A stretch of DNA of 64,000 nt from the NCBI GenBank assembly GCA_963576725.1, contig OY755242.1, positions 28,248,358-28,312,357 of the forward strand, written 5' to 3'. The notes under the pieces are model-generated. The model searched no databases, was not told the origin of the DNA, and saw nothing but the letters and a program-made list of their open reading frames with translations. This document shows positions 1 to 10,965 of the stretch, in pieces. Positions within the stretch are counted from its first letter, which is position 1, and every line of letters begins with the position of its first letter. A program made the position numbers and the translations under genes. This DNA is from Azorinus chamasolen (lineage: Eukaryota; Mollusca; Bivalvia; Cardiida; Solecurtidae).

Positions 1-1782
1 AGTCCTATTCCTAAGACAAGCACGGCTGACCCAAGAGATCCTCTTTCATACAGGGGTATTGCACTAGCTCCATGTATGTATAAGTTATATAGTTCTATGA
101 TTAATAATAGACTTTCTGTTTGGTCGGAGGAAAGTGGTAAGATTGTGGATTCTCAGAACGGGTTTAGAAAACATCGTAGTACTATAGATCATATTTCATC
201 TCTAACAAACATTATCGAGACCAGAAAGAAACTGAAGAAGTCAACATTTTGTGCATTTATAGATTTTCGGAAAGCTTATGATTGTATAGACAGAAGTAAG
301 TTATGGGACCGATTAGAAGATATAGAGGTATCAACTAAAATGTTAACTGCCATAAAGTCATTATATTTGAATGTTTCAGCATGTGTCAAAGTTAATCATT
401 TTACTACCGACTGGTTCAATGTAAGTTCTGGTCTAAGACAAAGCTGTTCTTTGTTGCCACTGTTGTTTAACCTTTATATTAATGACCTTGCATTAACAAT
501 TGATGCTTTAGGGAAAGGGATAACTTTAAACGATAATAAGATATCGTTACTTATGTATGCTGATGATATTGTTCTTTTAGCTGAAAACGAATTTGATTTG
601 CAGTGTATGGTAAACGAGTTAGGTAGATGGTGTTGTCTTAATAGTATGTCAATTAATGCAAAGAAAAGTAACATAGTCCATTTTAGACCAAACTCTGTCC
701 GTAAAACGATGCATAGCTTTACATGTGGCAATGAAGCCATTGGTGTTGTAGATAGATACGTATACCTTGGTCTGACATTAAGTGAGCATTTGGACTATGA
801 TATTATGACGAGAAACATTGCCCAGAGTGCTGGTCGTGCACTGGGATTATTAATAGCTAAATATAAGAGTATGGGCGGTATGCCTTATGATGTCTTTACA
901 AAATTATATGATTCTTGTGTTTGGCCAGTTATAACATACGGGGCTGCCATTTGGGGCTTCAAGTCATTTTCTTGTATAAATGCAATACATAATAGGGCAA
1001 TGCGTTTTTATCTTGGTGTTGGGAAATATACGCCAACAGCAGCAGTAGCTGGAGATATGGGATGGTTTCCCGCTGATGTAAAACAGTGGGAAACCATATG
1101 CTCATATTGGTATCGTATTATTCAAATGTCAGATGTAAGGTTAAATAAACGTATATTTCTTTGGGCTCATAATAAAGCTAACAGATCATGCAAAAATTGG
1201 GTGTATAATGTTATTGAAAAATTTAAGTGTTTAGATTGTAATGATTATTGTACTATATTATGTAATTTTTCGAAGGAAAAGCTTAAAGGTGACATTATGG
1301 ATGCACTTAAGGATAAATATGTCAGAGATTGGGTCGCAACTGTTAATTCCTATTTAGGGCGAAGACAAGGTCAAAATAAACTTAGAACATACAAATTGTT
1401 TAAGAATGAATATATTGTTGAGCCATATTGTAAAATCATCTTACCTTTGAAACACAGATCTGCGTTTGCTAAGTTTAGGTGTTGGGTAGCACCCTTGCGA
1501 ATAGAAACGGGGCGATATGAGCAATTGGAAGTAAATGATCGTTTATGTCCATTCTGCGAACATGATGTTGAAAATGAGTTCCATGCTTTGTTTAAATGTA
1601 AAGAATACGTTGACATAAGAAATAACCTGTTTGAAAAGGCTTCCCTAATAGATTCTAGCTTCATTGGTATGACCGATGTTGAGAAATTAATATTTTTGTT
1701 TTCCAATGAAAAAATCATACGGCTAAGCGCCAGAACCTGCTTCAGTATTTTACAGACGCGTAGTAATCTTTTATATAGATAA
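1..1782 (+). CDS. Non-LTR retrotransposon (LINE) reverse transcriptase, 3' part of ORF2
   Basis: The frame is open from base 1, so the start lies outside the window; the first ATG inside is at 76. From that ATG the protein has 568 residues. Visible reverse transcriptase motifs are motif A around AFIDFRKAYD (residues 60-69, catalytic Asp63), a motif B region at 119-128 and the catalytic YADD at 161-164. The C-terminus carries a CPFC...H...C zinc-knuckle-like motif near 490-508, as in many LINE ORF2 proteins. The endonuclease domain must lie upstream. Motif B reads RQSC..LP where RQGC..SP is usual, so activity is uncertain although no stop or frameshift is visible. It would copy its own RNA by target-primed reverse transcription. 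The clade (L2/CR1/jockey-like) is not settled. Confidence 0.9.
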   Translation, partial: SPIPKTSTADPRDPLSYRGIALAPCMYKLYSSMINNRLSVWSEESGKIVDSQNGFRKHRSTIDHISSLTNIIETRKKLKKSTFCAFIDFRKAYDCIDRSKLWDRLEDIEVSTKMLTAIKSLYLNVSACVKVNHFTTDWFNVSSGLRQSCSLLPLLFNLYINDLALTIDALGKGITLNDNKISLLMYADDIVLLAENEFDLQCMVNELGRWCCLNSMSINAKKSNIVHFRPNSVRKTMHSFTCGNEAIGVVDRYVYLGLTLSEHLDYDIMTRNIAQSAGRALGLLIAKYKSMGGMPYDVFTKLYDSCVWPVITYGAAIWGFKSFSCINAIHNRAMRFYLGVGKYTPTAAVAGDMGWFPADVKQWETICSYWYRIIQMSDVRLNKRIFLWAHNKANRSCKNWVYNVIEKFKCLDCNDYCTILCNFSKEKLKGDIMDALKDKYVRDWVATVNSYLGRRQGQNKLRTYKLFKNEYIVEPYCKIILPLKHRSAFAKFRCWVAPLRIETGRYEQLEVNDRLCPFCEHDVENEFHALFKCKEYVDIRNNLFEKASLIDSSFIGMTDVEKLIFLFSNEKIIRLSARTCFSILQTRSNLLYR

Positions 1783-2190
1783 TGTATTGTTTCTTAAATA
1801 TGTTTGGTATTCCTTTTTAATACCATTTGTTGAGACGCCGGTGCTAATCAGTTCATTTCAAATCTGATTTGAGGTGATATTTGATTTTTTAAGATATTTT
1901 TTAAGCTGTTTTAATGTAAATACAGCGTTGCGATAGCATCTCTTTTTTCGTACTGGTATATTAGCAGCTATTTTCGTTTTAATACATTTTTAGACGTTGA
2001 GTCAGGATTAGCGCCGACATCCCAATTTTTATTGTGTGAATATGTATGCATGTTTAAAGTAAGGTGGTATAATGAATTTGTAACAAGTCTCTTATAATTC
2101 TATATAGAATGGCATGGTTTTGTATATTGTATGTAAATATGTTTAATGTGTACTGTATAACCATGATGAGACATTAATAAAGAATAAACC
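1783..2190 (+). other. 3' UTR of the LINE
   Basis: AT-rich non-coding tail after the ORF2 stop. It ends with two overlapping AATAAA signals (about 2176 and 2183), after which sequence of a different repeat begins. The exact 3' end is not marked by a clear simple-repeat tail. Confidence 0.5.
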
Positions 2191-2195
2191 GGTAT

Positions 2196-2275
2196 AGGAA
2201 CCGTCTGACCTGGTTATACTCTGTTTGCAATGGCTTAGAAAAGCTTATTATGGAGTAAATGGTATAACGGGTTTA
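2196..2275. repeat. Pal-A/B half element (right half only)
   Basis: Starts at the hairpin tip (GGAACCGTCTGA), runs through CTCTGTTTGC and ends with GGAGTAAATGG...GGTTTAAC. The left half is missing. Confidence 0.5.
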
Positions 2276-3141
2276 ACCCTATAGTTTAAATAAATGTACA
2301 CTCATTCAACTGGGGTTTTCCTTCAAAACACACCAAATAGGGGAAACTGAGTAAGCTTTCAAATTCTAACACACGGTTGTCTGCTGCAATTTTAAATCAA
2401 CTACCAAGTCATTTATTTAACTTAAATTGTGATTACCTGAATTCAAATTGAGTGTTAACGTACTAATTCGATTGTGCTGACAAAGAGTTAAGAAACATCG
2501 AAAACTTTCAAACGTGTTCTGCAAAGCACCTGTATCTAAAACGCAGCTGACCCCATGAGCAGGCAAATGATAAACCCTAGGCAACGGCAAGTTTGGTTTG
2601 CTTTGTTTTTTATCGGGTTTAACGTCGTTTTAACAGTAGTTCAGTCATATCACGACGCCCAGCTACAATGGCTAGATACACGACGGAGAGTGGCGATGAT
2701 TAGCAATGTAAACAAAATATCTAGCCTCTACTCAAAGCATGGGTTTGTCCAACACAGGGAGTATTCGTGTGCATACACGATTATCTCTGCAACTTTAAGT
2801 TAAACCCCTAATCCCCAAGGGTATAATTATGTGCTTATAACCCAGACACCACAAGGGCTTTTATTAAGACCAGTGCTATAGCCAGTTAGGTTACAGCTCG
2901 TGTATAAAATAATTATCTTCTTTTCATTTTTATAGTTTAAAAGTAGATATAGGTTTGTATTTTATTCATTACTTGAGTAAATTTAAATATGTAAAAAGAC
3001 AATGTTCCGTTTTCAGTATGTCATACAATGCTTTCTTATGAAACAATCTTCTTTAAGAGCCACCTTTACAAAACATGGAGATGTTACACCCCTATTAAGC
3101 ATATGTACCCATCAACCTTTCATCTTTACAACCTTCTAATA
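2276..3141. other. Intergenic, no gene seen apart from a dispersed repeat
   Basis: Unique-looking AT-rich DNA. The open frame at 2555-2803 overlaps a dispersed repeat and has no recognisable domain, so it is not called a gene. Confidence 0.4.
2605..2672 (+). repeat. Dispersed repeat R1, copy 1
   Basis: Contains TTATCGGGTTTAACGTCG and TTCAGTCATATCACGACG. A second copy with about 85% identity by eye lies at 24152-24214. Confidence 0.6.
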
Positions 3142-3219
3142 ACCCTTTTCTCCACATAAGCGCATTTTGATGCCTTTGCAAACAGACTAGACCCAGATGA
3201 AGCAGCTCCTATAGGACAT
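3142..3219 (+). repeat. Pal-A/B half element ending at the hairpin tip
   Basis: Left end AACCCTTTTCTCCACATAA, then GCAAACAGACTAGACCCAGAT. It stops just after the tip GCTCCTATAGGA; the right arm is absent. Confidence 0.6.
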
Positions 3220-3317
3220 AAACTTGCTTCTGAAAAGTAATTAAGGGGAATAACTCGCTCAAAAATGAATTTAGAGTTACAGGATTACAGGTTACAGTTA
3301 TAGGAGTAATGCTCCGG

Positions 3318-3365
3318 ACAAAAACCCGGACGGACGGAAGAAGGACGGACGGACGGACGGACATG
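3318..3365. repeat. GGAC-rich simple repeat
   Basis: Imperfect (GGAC)n tract. Similar tracts close other dispersed repeats here (near 26630 and 33680). Confidence 0.6.
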
Positions 3366-3894
3366 CGCGATTCCAATATAGCCCCCACTTCATTAGAAGT
3401 TCATTAGGGCATTCTTTGTGAGCCCTCATATCAGAATCTGCATTGTTGGCGAATTCAGAACGATATCTGTAAAGTATCCGTAATTCCTAGTAAAATAATT
3501 GAAAATAAAAGTTACTTGGTTTTGGAAGATAAAATTATTCACTTATTTCTATAGTCTCATTGGAGGTTTTTGAGTTGTTTACTTATGTTACAAAGTCATG
3601 TATATTACACTGTTCCTTTGTTATCACTGCTTAATTATAATTAAAAAAAATAATGTTATCTGTACTTTCTTTGTGTAGATTTTACTTTCTTTGTGTAGAT
3701 TGTTTTCTCCCACAGATACATTTAAAAACATTTTGAAGAGTAAACTCAGATCTGAAAGATTCTAAAGAAGCTGTTTCATTAATGTCCCGTATTGTCATTT
3801 ACTTAGTTATTTTAATTATGCTATCAACATCAAAAGTGTTCCTTTTATATTGTATATTACAGTGAAGATAACATTCCAAAAAGGAAATTAGTAT
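3366..3894. other. Intergenic, nothing recognised
   Basis: AT-rich. The only structure noted is a short direct repeat, TACTTTCTTTGTGTAGATT, near 3663. Confidence 0.4.
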
Positions 3895-4060
3895 AATACA
3901 TAAATACTTGAATAGCTCTGATCTAATATTTCGACCAAAGCATTATCTGAAAATTTCTATCAGTTTTAAAGAAGAAAAAATTCTCTGACATGAAAATCTT
4001 TGAAAAAAAGCCCTTAGTGGTCGAAATATTAGATCAGAGCTATTCAAGTATTTATGTATT
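3895..4060. repeat. Foldback element with perfect 43-bp arms
   Basis: Arms 3895-3937 and 4018-4060 are exact reverse complements across a spacer of about 80 bp. No flanking duplication was recognised. Confidence 0.8.
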
Positions 4061-4239
4061 GTATATAATTTAGAGTTGTTGTTTTTTCAAATAAAAATAA
4101 CTAATCATTAACTTTGTTGGTCCTTTTCTATACCCAACTTTTGCTCTTCTTATTACTTCCTAACATAATTAATTTATATCAGCGTCGGAAGGCTAGCCTT
4201 TCATATATTAGTATAATCGAAATAACTAGAACTATCACT

Positions 4240-5040
4240 AATGGTGGTGAATACCTCCGCGTGGCAGCTCTGTTTGCAAAACTAAGTTTTTGACACCAAC
4301 TACCCATTCTAACAGGACCAAAACACAAAAATACTCAAAGTTTAAGGGCAGATAATTGTGTAATGCCTGCAAGTTAACATATAAAAACTGTGACTTGCAT
4401 ATCTGCTATTCTTGGTTATTAGGTATGGCAAGTACCAAATCAATATCTTTTTTAATGGAAGGAGTAGTTCGCGACACCAACTCCCCATGTTTCATGCCAA
4501 AATGACAATGTTCAAAGGGAGATAATTCTGCAATGCCCAGTGCTAAACACATGAAAATTCCGTCTTGCACATCTACTATTTATGGTTTTTATGTATACTA
4601 TATATGCACTGAATAACTTTAAAACTGAAGGAGAGGTTTGCCGCACCAACTATCCATGTTTTATGCCAAAATAAAAAAACAACTAAGGTGAGATAAGTCT
4701 GCAATGCGCATCTCTAAACACATGAAAATTACGTCTTGCACTTGTACTATTCATGGTTGTTAAGTACACTAAATACAAACTAAATAACTTTCAAATTGAA
4801 AGAGGAGTTTGCGACACAAACGTCCCATGTTTCATTCAAGGGGAGATAATTCTGCAATGTCAATCGCTAAACACATGAAAATTGCGTATTGTACATCTAC
4901 CATTCGTGGTAATTATGTATACCAAATATAAATTGAAGGAGGAGTTCGCGACACCTTCTACCCATGTTTTATGCAAAAATGACAAAAAATACTCAAAGTT
5001 CAAGAGGAGATAATTCTGCAATGCGCAGCTCCAAACACAT
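4240..5040. repeat. Tandem satellite, about 170-bp unit, five diverged copies
   Basis: Each unit holds variants of GACACCAACT.CCCATG, GGAGATAATTCTGCAATG and AAACACATGAAAATT.CGTC, at about 4290, 4465, 4635, 4807 and 4945. Single units recur near 9850 and 45870-46060. The array ends abruptly at about 5040 against a mariner fragment. Confidence 0.75.
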
Positions 5041-5049
5041 AATTATCTG

Positions 5050-5310
5050 CCATATCATATCATGGATTTTATTGATGATGTCCTTTGAGGTGACAGTTGG
5101 TGACCTGCCAGGACGGTGGTCATCTTTAAGACTCTCTCTATCGCGTTTAAATTTAGCGGCCCATTTTTTCATCATGCTATAACATGGGGCATGCTCCCCT
5201 AATGTAGCTACCATGTCCTCATGAATCTCCTTAGGTGATAAGCCTTTGAGGCCAAGGTATTGAATAATCGCGCGATGGCCAACGTTGTCCATTTGCTTAA
5301 TAGTACTCAT
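5050..5310 (-). pseudogene. Mariner-type transposase fragment (N-terminal HTH only)
   Basis: On the minus strand an open frame reads HRAIIQYLGLKGLSPKEIHE and later KKWAAKFKRDRESLKDD.RPGR. This matches the first helix-turn-helix of mariner/SETMAR-type transposases that binds the transposon ends. Only about 80 codons remain. The second HTH and the DD(E/D) catalytic domain are missing, replaced by satellite DNA after 5050. It is a dead fragment. The same frame runs open to 5394 upstream without family similarity. Confidence 0.8.
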
Positions 5311-5554
5311 AAGTAAGTAGCTTTGAGAATCAAATTCTGGCAAACAACAGAGAGAAAAACATCCTCCAGTCTCTGCAGAGTGATTATAACACATTTTCTA
5401 CACGGACATCAAATGGTATGTTTTTAAGTGGTCTGTTTCTACCACAGGGGACGGATTTATCAATTACCCCTCGTATACTGTTTAAAACTACTTCGCTTTT
5501 ATTGCTCAAGTAATAAACACTATACACTTCAGTCAAAATATCGTTTAATAATTA
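5311..5554. other. Flank of the mariner fragment
   Basis: Probably mariner 5' non-coding sequence followed by unique DNA. No inverted terminal repeat was identified. Confidence 0.3.
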
Positions 5555-5804
5555 TTAACCCTTTCCCTGTTCTGTATTTAGGCCAGATTTAAAACCTACT
5601 GAATATTCATTAACAAAATAGTTATAAAGAAATATGGAAGGTGGAACATTGTAGACATTTTAGAAAGTAAAACAAACAGATATATCAAATTCTATAAGCA
5701 AACAGAGCAGACCCTGATCAGACGGCTCCTCTAGGAGCCGTCTGATCTGGGTCTACTCTGTTTGCAAATGCGTGAAAACACGTTTATATGAGGGAAAGGG
5801 TTAA
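5555..5804 (-). mobile_element. Pal-A MITE, full length
   Basis: TTAACCCTTTCCCT at the left and AGGGAAAGGGTTAA at the right; hairpin core GACGGCTCCTCTAGGAGCC. The stem reads CCTGATC...GATCTGG (T-T mismatch). Confidence 0.85.
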
Positions 5805-6239
5805 GTAAATAATTTACATAATGGTAAGCTTTGTTTTGTCCCAGCACTTACTCACTTTGCTGTACATGCACAGCACCGTTTTACTTGTTATATATGTAAA
5901 GGAAAATTTACCATGCGTGCAATTTGTCTTAATTTGTCTTGAAATTAAATAAACAAGTTTCGAGCCCTTTATAATATAAAAATGTGTATAGACAAGGGTC
6001 ACCTTAAACTCTGCTACATTAATAGATCATGTTTTTTTTCTAATTTTCCGCAAAACTGAACACTTGTCTCTGAGCCTATATATGCAATAAGTGATCACTA
6101 CCACGATTGCCATACTCGTCTCAAAACGTTAAAGTACCTGTGCACAAAACCGCCACATACAGGTCAATGAAAACTTGTTGAAAATGTTGTTTAACTTATC
6201 TCGCTGAACAGCCATAGTTCCCTATAGACATATGATAAT
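5805..6239. other. Intergenic, nothing recognised
   Basis: No domain-bearing frame. The 62-codon minus frame at 5814-6002 has no similarity that I recognise. Confidence 0.3.
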
Positions 6240-6371
6240 CAAGAGGATTCCTGGTGACAGATGTATTTCTTGATATTTTCAAACCGGTTTTAAGTAAACA
6301 TGCTCCACTAAGAAAACACAGGGTTAAAAGAGTAAAACTGGACAAAACAAGACGTTTTGAATGTAATTCAC

Positions 6372-6620
6372 TTAACCCTTTCTCTCATATAAACGAGTTT
6401 TCAAGCATTTTCAAACAGAATAGACCCAGATCAGACGGCTCCTAGGGGAGCCGTCTGATCAGGGTCTACTCTGTTTGCTAATAGAATTTGAAAGATATGT
6501 GTCTTTACTTTTTAAAATTGTTACAATGTTCCACCTTCCATATTTCATTATAACAATTTTGGCCATTAATATTCAGTTGGTATTGAAATTTGGAATAAAC
6601 ATAGAACAGGGAAAGGGTTA
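6372..6620 (+). mobile_element. Pal-A MITE inserted in the decayed LINE
   Basis: TTAACCCTTTCTCTCATA to ACAGGGAAAGGGTTA. Core GACGGCTCCTAGGGGAGCC; stem CCAGATC...GATCAGG (A-A mismatch). Confidence 0.85.
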
Positions 6621-7284
6621 GGAAACATTTATCATAAAACGTTATCAACTACAATAATATATTGAGAAAACGTGTTAAAGACCTGGTAACTATAGCAAAA
6701 CATATCTTTTATAATTAGACAATTGTTGAAAATAAAAGAAACCCAAAGAAACTTTGGAAAAGTTTACATGAATGTTCTGGCATTAAGTCTAATGTCCACA
6801 CACACTTCATAAATGATTTTCACGATAATCCAACAACCGACCCTTTCACTTCAGCAAATGTATTTAATGAATATTTTGTTTCAGTTTTTCAGTCTTTGAT
6901 GGAAATTAACACAAACAACAGATTTAATAAGTAATAATTTCTAAACCAATGAAAAAACGACTAGAATTTGTTCAACCATTCAAAATCCCTCATATTAGTG
7001 CATCATTTGATGAAACCTAGCTAAAATATTTGGATACGGGGAAGTGTACTGGTTCTGATGGCCGTAGCAAGATATCTTAAATTATCTGCTGTAGTGATAG
7101 AAACGATAAGGAAAATTACAGACCTATTTCCATTTTGCCCATTATTTCTCTGGTTTTCGAACGTCACGTCAGTATATGCTTAAGACAATACTTTGAAGAA
7201 AATAAATTATTTTATGATTGGCAATCAGGCTTTAGAACAAATTACTCATGTCAAACAACTCTGATGAAATTATTAGATGAATGG

Positions 7285-7367
7285 ATATCGAGGGCTTGGT
7301 GCAAAACTATTCTAACTCCTTCACAAAGTGAAGGAGTTAGAATAGTTTTGCACCAAGCCCTCGATAT
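7285..7367. repeat. Perfect 83-bp palindrome (40 + 3 + 40)
   Basis: Arms 7285-7324 and 7328-7367 are exact reverse complements around AAA. It lies inside the reverse transcriptase remnant and creates a stop just after it. Confidence 0.85.
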
Positions 7368-8214
7368 GAGTTATTGATAACAACGACATTGTTGGTACTC
7401 TTTTTTTCTTGATCTCTCAAATGCTTTTGATCACAACATACTTTTAAAAAATACTACATAAGTATAAACTACATCAGTAGGCTTGTTGTTGGTTTTCTGA
7501 TATAAACTCAATGTCAAACTCGTGTTGTCAGAGGTTCCACAGGGATATGTATCGGGACCATTATTATTTCTCATTTTTATAAATTATCTCCCTTTAGTCA
7601 CAGAACAAATCATAGCTAATGTATTTGCTGATGATACACTTTCGGTCCATAGCTCATCTCTAAATAATCAGACCTGTTCAATGTGAACACTTGGTGTGAC
7701 ATAAACCACATGTCTATCAATGCGTCGAAAAGTAAAATAATGTACTTGGCTTCCAAAGCCAAAAGCAGCCGTTTACATAATTATTTCCTTCGATAGAATT
7801 CCGGAATAACGAAATAACATACAGTAAAAAAAATTGCTTGGTGTAATCATAGACAACACACTGACCTGTGACAGGCATATATATATATTACCTTGAAAAA
7901 TTGCAATTCCCTTTTATATTTATTATCGCGCAGTGACAAATTACTTGATATTTCAACGCGCAAGTTATTCTTTAATGCTGACATTCTACCCCATTTTGAT
8001 TACTGTTGTATCAGTTGGGGGTAACTACAGTGCTTCCCAAGAAGACAGAATTATTAGATTTCAAAAGAGAGCTGCAAGACTCATACTTCAGAAATATTTT
8101 AATACTCCATCTTCTATACTTTTCAATTAACTTAGATGGATAACATTTCCTGAACGGGTAAAGTTTCAAAAAGCAGTTTGACTATTCAACATATTGAATA
8201 TACTTTCCCCAGAG

Positions 8215-8388
8215 TCCATGCTTATAAAACTTTCAGTTGAGTCTGAGTTCGTTCTCAAGTTTTTGATTGGTCAGATTTGAGCCTTTGGCTCAAATCTGAC
8301 CAATCAAAAGCTTGAGAACTCAAATCTGACCAATCAAAAGCTTGAGAACGAAACTCAGACTCAACTAAAAGCTTTATAAGCATGGACC
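8215..8388. mobile_element. Pal-E element
   Basis: Ends CCATGCTTATAAA and GCTTTATAAGCATGG; arms contain TTGATTGGTCAGATTTGAGCC and its complement. The right arm is locally duplicated (TCTGACCAATCAAAAGCTTG twice). Confidence 0.8.
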
Positions 8389-8640
8389 CAGATTACTTAC
8401 GAGTAGGCCTATACATGTTCACACTTACTACATTGTACTGATAGTCATGATAGAACTCTTAGATCTTCGTCACTTTACTTGCAAAAGCCTAGTATTGAGT
8501 TCTTTCCAAATTCTTTTAATTACACTGGTTCTATTATTTGTAACAGTATTCCATTTCATGTCAAGAACGCTAATTCTGTGGATTTTATCTGCAGCGGACC
8601 ATGCTAAATAATTTCTGTTGAATCAAGAGCACGTTTCGTA

Positions 8641-8993
8641 CTTCTAGTTTCTTACTCATATTTAACAATGCATTATGTATGTCACATATTTTGAGTGCTA
8701 AAGCAGCCTTGATCCTGTTCAGGCACTGAGAAGTGAGGCGACTGGTCTTAATCTAAGCTGTTTGCGACAGTTGTGCATTTAAAATCACTTTAACAATTCT
8801 TGAAATATTTTAGTATCAAACAGCAGCAATCTATATCTAATGCCAAATTATAATACATTTCATCTGGATCAACGCACGACTCAGTTGACAATGATCAAGG
8901 CTGTTTGCACGGCTCAGTTGGCTATGCTTTTATAGTTGGATTATGTGTACGATCTTAAACCTTCGCCTGCTGTTTGCAACAAAATAGCTTTTG
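8641..8993. other. Intergenic with degraded repeat pieces
   Basis: A short stretch near 8700 (CCTTGATCCTGTTCAGG, CTGTTTGCGAC) resembles an eroded palindromic MITE. Nothing else is supportable. Confidence 0.3.
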
Positions 8994-9770
8994 CCAAGTT
9001 ATTGCCCCTGATATAACTTTAAATTAGAGAAACGTTGCGTCACGCGCATCTCTGAAGCCGCTAGGGAGAGTCATCAAACTTCACAGGAATGTTGACCATC
9101 AAGAGTTGTTGTGCACCTGATTTTTTTAATTGTCTCCCTCTGATTATTGTTGAGTTATTGCCCCCGATATAACTTGAAATTAGACAAACTTTATGTCGCG
9201 CATATCTCTGAAACCAGTAGGACTAGTCACCAAATTTCACAGTAATGATCACCAGCATGTGTTGTTGTGCACCTGTTTTTTTTAATTGTCTCCCCTGATA
9301 ACTTTTGAAGTTATTGCCCCTGATGACTAAAAAATGAGACAAACTTTGTGCTACGCGTATCTCTGAAACCGCTAGGGCTAGAGTCACCAAACTTCACAGG
9401 ACTATTAACCAGCATGAGTTGTTGTGCACCTGGTTTTTTAATAGTCTCCCCCTGATAACTTTTGAGTTATTACCCCTGATTAATTAAGACTAGACACGCT
9501 TTATGTTGCCTGTAGCTAGGGCTAGTCACCAAACTTCACAGGAATGTTGATCATTACGAGTTATCGTGCACCTTGGGGTTTTGAATGGTCTCACCCCCCC
9601 CCCCCCCAAAAAAAAAAATAAAATAAAAATATCTTTGGAGAAATTGTCCCTGGTTACTTAAAATTAGACAAACTATGTGTCATGCTTATCTCTCAAAGCG
9701 CTAGGGCTAGAGTCACCAAACTTCACAGTAATGTTCACCAGCATGAGTTGTTGTGCGTTTGTTTGTCTCC
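8994..9770. repeat. Tandem array, about 150-175-bp unit, five copies
   Basis: Units begin near 8997, 9150, 9311, 9463 and 9640. Each has GTTATTGCCCCTGAT, CGCTAGGGCTAG and CACCAAACTTCACAGG. A poly-C/poly-A run near 9593-9620 sits in the last unit. Confidence 0.8.
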
Positions 9771-9839
9771 TAATAACAGACATCACACTTGTGTTGGAAA
9801 GAGGATGACCGGGGGCGCATCTGTTTTTGTGAAGAAAAA

Positions 9840-9935
9840 ACAACCTCTAGCCATATACCGGTATGCAAAGAATACATTAAATAACTTTCAAATTGAAAGA
9901 GTTCGCCACACAAATTACCCATGTTCAAATGGGAA
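9840..9935. repeat. Single unit of the 4.2-5.0 kb satellite
   Basis: Shares AAATAACTTTCAAATTGAAA, GTTCGCCACAC and ACCCATGTTCAAATG with the satellite and with the copy at 45960-46060. Confidence 0.5.
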
Positions 9936-10015
9936 CGGACCGAGCGACCAGCGGATAAGGCGATTCATGTATGCTCCCATGTATGCGGGGGTACTGTAAC
10001 CAGATGTATATAATA

Positions 10016-10110
10016 CCATAAGCAAAGAGAGCAGACCCTGGTCAAATAGCTCTTACAGTAGCCGCCAGTCCGGGTCTACTGCATGCAAAGGCGTTAAAAT
10101 GTGTATCTAT
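10016..10110 (-). repeat. Pal-A fragment
   Basis: CATAAGCAAAGAGAGCAGACCC through a degraded core to GGGTCTACTGCATGCAAAGGC. Confidence 0.5.
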
Positions 10111-10164
10111 GAATAACATTCTCCAAATAAAATTTGTCTTCGCTCTGAATATGTAGAATAACGA

Positions 10165-10300
10165 TATTTAGTCCTTTACTTGATAAAGGCACACATATGT
10201 ACGCCTTACGTCTTAACAAAGTAGACTCAGATCATATGATATAGCGTTCTGTTAGGAGCTTCTATCGGAGATGTCTGCTCCGTCTACTGTGGAATAATGT
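10165..10300 (+). repeat. Degraded Pal-B
   Basis: CCTTTACTTGATAAAGGC, CAAAGTAGACTCAGATCA and GTTAGGAGC are recognisable. Confidence 0.35.
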
Positions 10301-10524
10301 AAATTTGATTATACAGTTTGTCATGTTCCAGTGGCCATATGCAAAAATCAGCTAATTGATATCCATAAAGTCATTATGTGTTATATTCGTTAAGTAAAGG
10401 GCTAAGGAAATGAGAAATCTATGGCTTTAAGAATTTTATTTCATAATCACACAAACAGAAAATGTCAAATTTAACACAAGAATATGAGCAATGAGCAGAG
10501 TTGTTTCATTCAACATACATAGAT

Positions 10525-10717
10525 ACAATACACCTTTTTACGCCTTTGCAAACTGAGTAGACACATGTCAGATGGCTCAACTAGGAGCCGTCTGATCAGG
10601 GTATGCTCTGTTTGCTTATGAAATATAAATCTGATTCTAAAGTTTCTGCCATGGTCAAAAGAACTTTTGTTCATAATGCAATTATAAAATATAGTTAATT
10701 AATGTTCATTATTTCGT
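10525..10717 (+). mobile_element. Pal-B MITE, eroded ends
   Basis: GCCTTTGCAAACTGAGTAGAC, core GGCTCAACTAGGAGCC, CTCTGTTTGCTTATGAAAT and TTTCTGCCATGGTCAAAA. The terminal repeat has decayed. Confidence 0.6.
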
Positions 10718-10965
10718 AAGCCTTCGCTTGCTGAATTTTAAAATACATTTTTCCTTCCTTACCCATGCCCTGTTGTATAATTACATATATCTTCACTGTG
10801 CACACGTATTTCGTTGTGCAATCACTGCTGTGGAGTGCACTGGTTGCACAGTCAACTTGTAAATAGTGCAGACCCTGATGAGACAGCTCCTGTAGGAGCT
10901 GTCTCATCTGGGTCTTCACTATTTACAGGTAGGTTTATTGACGTGAATAGCAAGCGAAGGGTTAA
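10718..10965 (-). mobile_element. Pal-G MITE, copy 1
   Basis: Ends CCTTCGCTTGCTG and AGCAAGCGAAGGGTTAA. Core GACAGCTCCTGTAGGAGCTG with T-T stem mismatch (CCTGATG...CATCTGG). Confidence 0.85.

Larger units (their letters stand above)
6240..8640 (+). pseudogene. Decayed LINE (jockey/CR1-like) with three later insertions
   Basis: Three separated frames read as parts of one LINE ORF2. At 6254 a pre-RT linker gives LSKHAPLRKHRVKRVKL. At 7135 RT motifs give PIISLVFERHVS and DWQSGFRTNYSCQTTL. At 7933-8130 a C-terminal segment gives SASQEDRIIRFQKRAARLIL and NTPSSILFN. Stops and frameshifts separate them, so no protein is made. A Pal-A copy (6372-6620), an 83-bp palindrome (7285-7367) and a Pal-E copy (8215-8388) interrupt it. 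The 3' end is set only roughly. Confidence 0.75.

Noticed and set aside
5555..5804. Pal-A hairpins as microRNA precursors
   Set aside because: High copy number and whole-element palindromes are typical of MITEs; without small-RNA data a miRNA call is not supportable, although MITE-derived small RNAs remain possible.
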